DNA of 64,000 nucleotides. Origin: Thermococcus sp. SY098. Its GTDB lineage: Archaea; Methanobacteriota_B; Thermococci; Thermococcales; Thermococcaceae. Position 1 is the stretch's first letter. The number at the start of each line of letters is the position of its first letter. Of this stretch, positions 63,356 to 64,000 are shown one piece after another. The position numbers and the translations under genes are program-made. Below the pieces are notes generated by a model. That model ran no database searches and had not been told where the DNA came from. It was given only the letters and a program-made list of their open reading frames with translations. The stretch spans positions 1,826,760-1,890,759 of the forward strand of contig NZ_CP141821.1 in the NCBI RefSeq assembly GCF_035621495.1, given 5' to 3'.

Positions 63356-64000
63356 TCACTTGTGGGCAAATATTGCCTTAACGACTCCATTTTCAATGGC
63401 ATCAATTCTGACAAAGCCGAATCTCTCGAACTGCACTATGTCATCGACTTTAACATCTGCATCTTTCTCAAGCAGACCTTCCTTGACTATGAGCTCATCT
63501 CCCTCTGGAATTATAACTTCGCATTCTTTTCCTTCTGGAACCCAGTGAATCATATGCCATCTGTGTTCTCTCGCTTTCTCATATTCAATGCTGTCAAACT
63601 CTGCAACTATCTTCCCTTCGCTAACTTCAAGGAGCTTAACATTGAAGAGGTCTTTGAGCCTTATGTATTCACTCTTTTTAAGCAGCTCCAAATCATCTTT
63701 TGAAACATAAATTGGTTTTTCTGGCGTGAATTTTAGCTCTCTGTATCCTCTCTCTGGATGATCTGGATGGAGAGGAACTTTTGCGGTGAATTCTTTGTCA
63801 AAGCCTTTAATGTACATTGGAATTGGGTCGGCAACGAAGAAATAGCGGTTTGCTACTGGGTCAATCAGCTTCCTGTTTATCGCAGCCAAGTTGTCCCAGC
63901 TTATGGTTGTGTCACTCCTCTTGAGCCCGACGCTTATAATCAGTTCTCTAATTGCTTCTGGGAGAATTCCTCTTCTCCTTAAAGCTCTTATTGTTCCTAA
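63356..64000 (-). CDS. gltX: glutamyl-tRNA synthetase, C-terminal part
   Basis: Archaeal GluRS charging tRNA-Glu. The frame is open to the right window edge, so the catalytic N-terminal half lies outside; 214 residues visible. Seen: LGTIRALRRRGILPEAIRE, VGLKRSDTTISWDNLAAINRKLIDPVANRYFFV, then the beta-barrel anticodon-binding domain of the archaeal/GlnRS type (HPERGYRELKF, IRLKDLFNVKLLEV, HMIHWVPEGKECEVIIPEG, VQFERFGFVRIDAI). Stop at 63356-63358. Confidence 0.95.
   Translation of the reverse strand, partial: LGTIRALRRRGILPEAIRELIISVGLKRSDTTISWDNLAAINRKLIDPVANRYFFVADPIPMYIKGFDKEFTAKVPLHPDHPERGYRELKFTPEKPIYVSKDDLELLKKSEYIRLKDLFNVKLLEVSEGKIVAEFDSIEYEKAREHRWHMIHWVPEGKECEVIIPEGDELIVKEGLLEKDADVKVDDIVQFERFGFVRIDAIENGVVKAIFAHK

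Overview
The window is a piece of a low-GC (around 40%) hyperthermophilic euryarchaeal chromosome, almost certainly a Thermococcus or a close relative in the Thermococcales. This rests on the archaeal-type ribosomal proteins (S2, L15e, L37Ae, L1, P0, P1), an archaeal histone, the exosome, RNase P proteins, SBDS, Pcc1, prefoldin, archaeal DnaG, TATA/BRE promoters with purine-rich Shine-Dalgarno sites (GGTGAT, GAGGTG), C/D box sRNAs, and close resemblance of many proteins to Pyrococcus/Thermococcus families (for example the Pab1020-type RNA ligase). Species is not determined.

Layout. 1-9208: S2, MEMO-like protein and an isoprenoid cluster (mevalonate kinase, isopentenyl phosphate kinase, type 2 IPP isomerase, RNase J, prenyl diphosphate synthase, membrane metalloprotease), interrupted by a secreted-protein/membrane-protein pair at 3447-4917. 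9180-14667: AAA ATPase, LeuRS with a structured leader, and a frameshifted PD-(D/E)XK/SAP-like nuclease gene. 14778-29812: a large archaeal translation/exosome supercluster (L15e, exosome-associated protein, RNase P p30 and Pop5, proteasome alpha, SBDS, Rrp4, Rrp41, Rrp42, L37Ae, RpoP, Brix, Pcc1, prefoldin beta and others), split by trpB2 on the opposite strand and by a second secreted/membrane pair at 22967-24484. 29809-33814: aldo/keto reductase, a C/D box sRNA, the RNA ligase and its PIN-domain partner, a fucose-isomerase-like protein. 34003-40341: small pilin-like genes, a TAXI-type TRAP transporter and a lysine-2,3-aminomutase-like radical SAM enzyme that share an inverted-repeat promoter motif. 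40776-47543: D-aminoacyl-tRNA deacylase, FtsZ, SecE, Spt5, L11-L1-P0-P1, a membrane protein and dCTP deaminase. 47591-52909: tRNA-Arg, a decayed region, histone, a B12-binding radical SAM protein, a halocin-C8-like cysteine-rich precursor with a small membrane partner, a Toprim protein and DnaG. 52926-64000: a divergent pair of C/D box sRNAs, thymidylate kinase, a degenerate phosphohexomutase-like protein with a sugar nucleotidyltransferase, PEP carboxykinase, two PhoU/RCK_C proteins, glucan phosphorylase, an SNF-family transporter, a broken methyltransferase gene, and the 3' part of GluRS.

Most noteworthy: (1) the 232-residue membrane-anchored precursor at 50029 whose last 72 residues carry 18 cysteines, a halocin-C8-like architecture; (2) three secreted-protein plus membrane-protein pairs sitting inside or beside housekeeping clusters, two of them with nearly identical signal peptides on otherwise different proteins; (3) several mRNA leaders that appear to begin with a hairpin at their predicted 5' end (RNase J, L15e, LeuRS, TAXI protein), the L15e one burying the Shine-Dalgarno site, and a canonical K-turn in the aminomutase leader; (4) three textbook C/D box sRNAs. 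All functional statements are from reading sequence only; no searches or folding programs were run.
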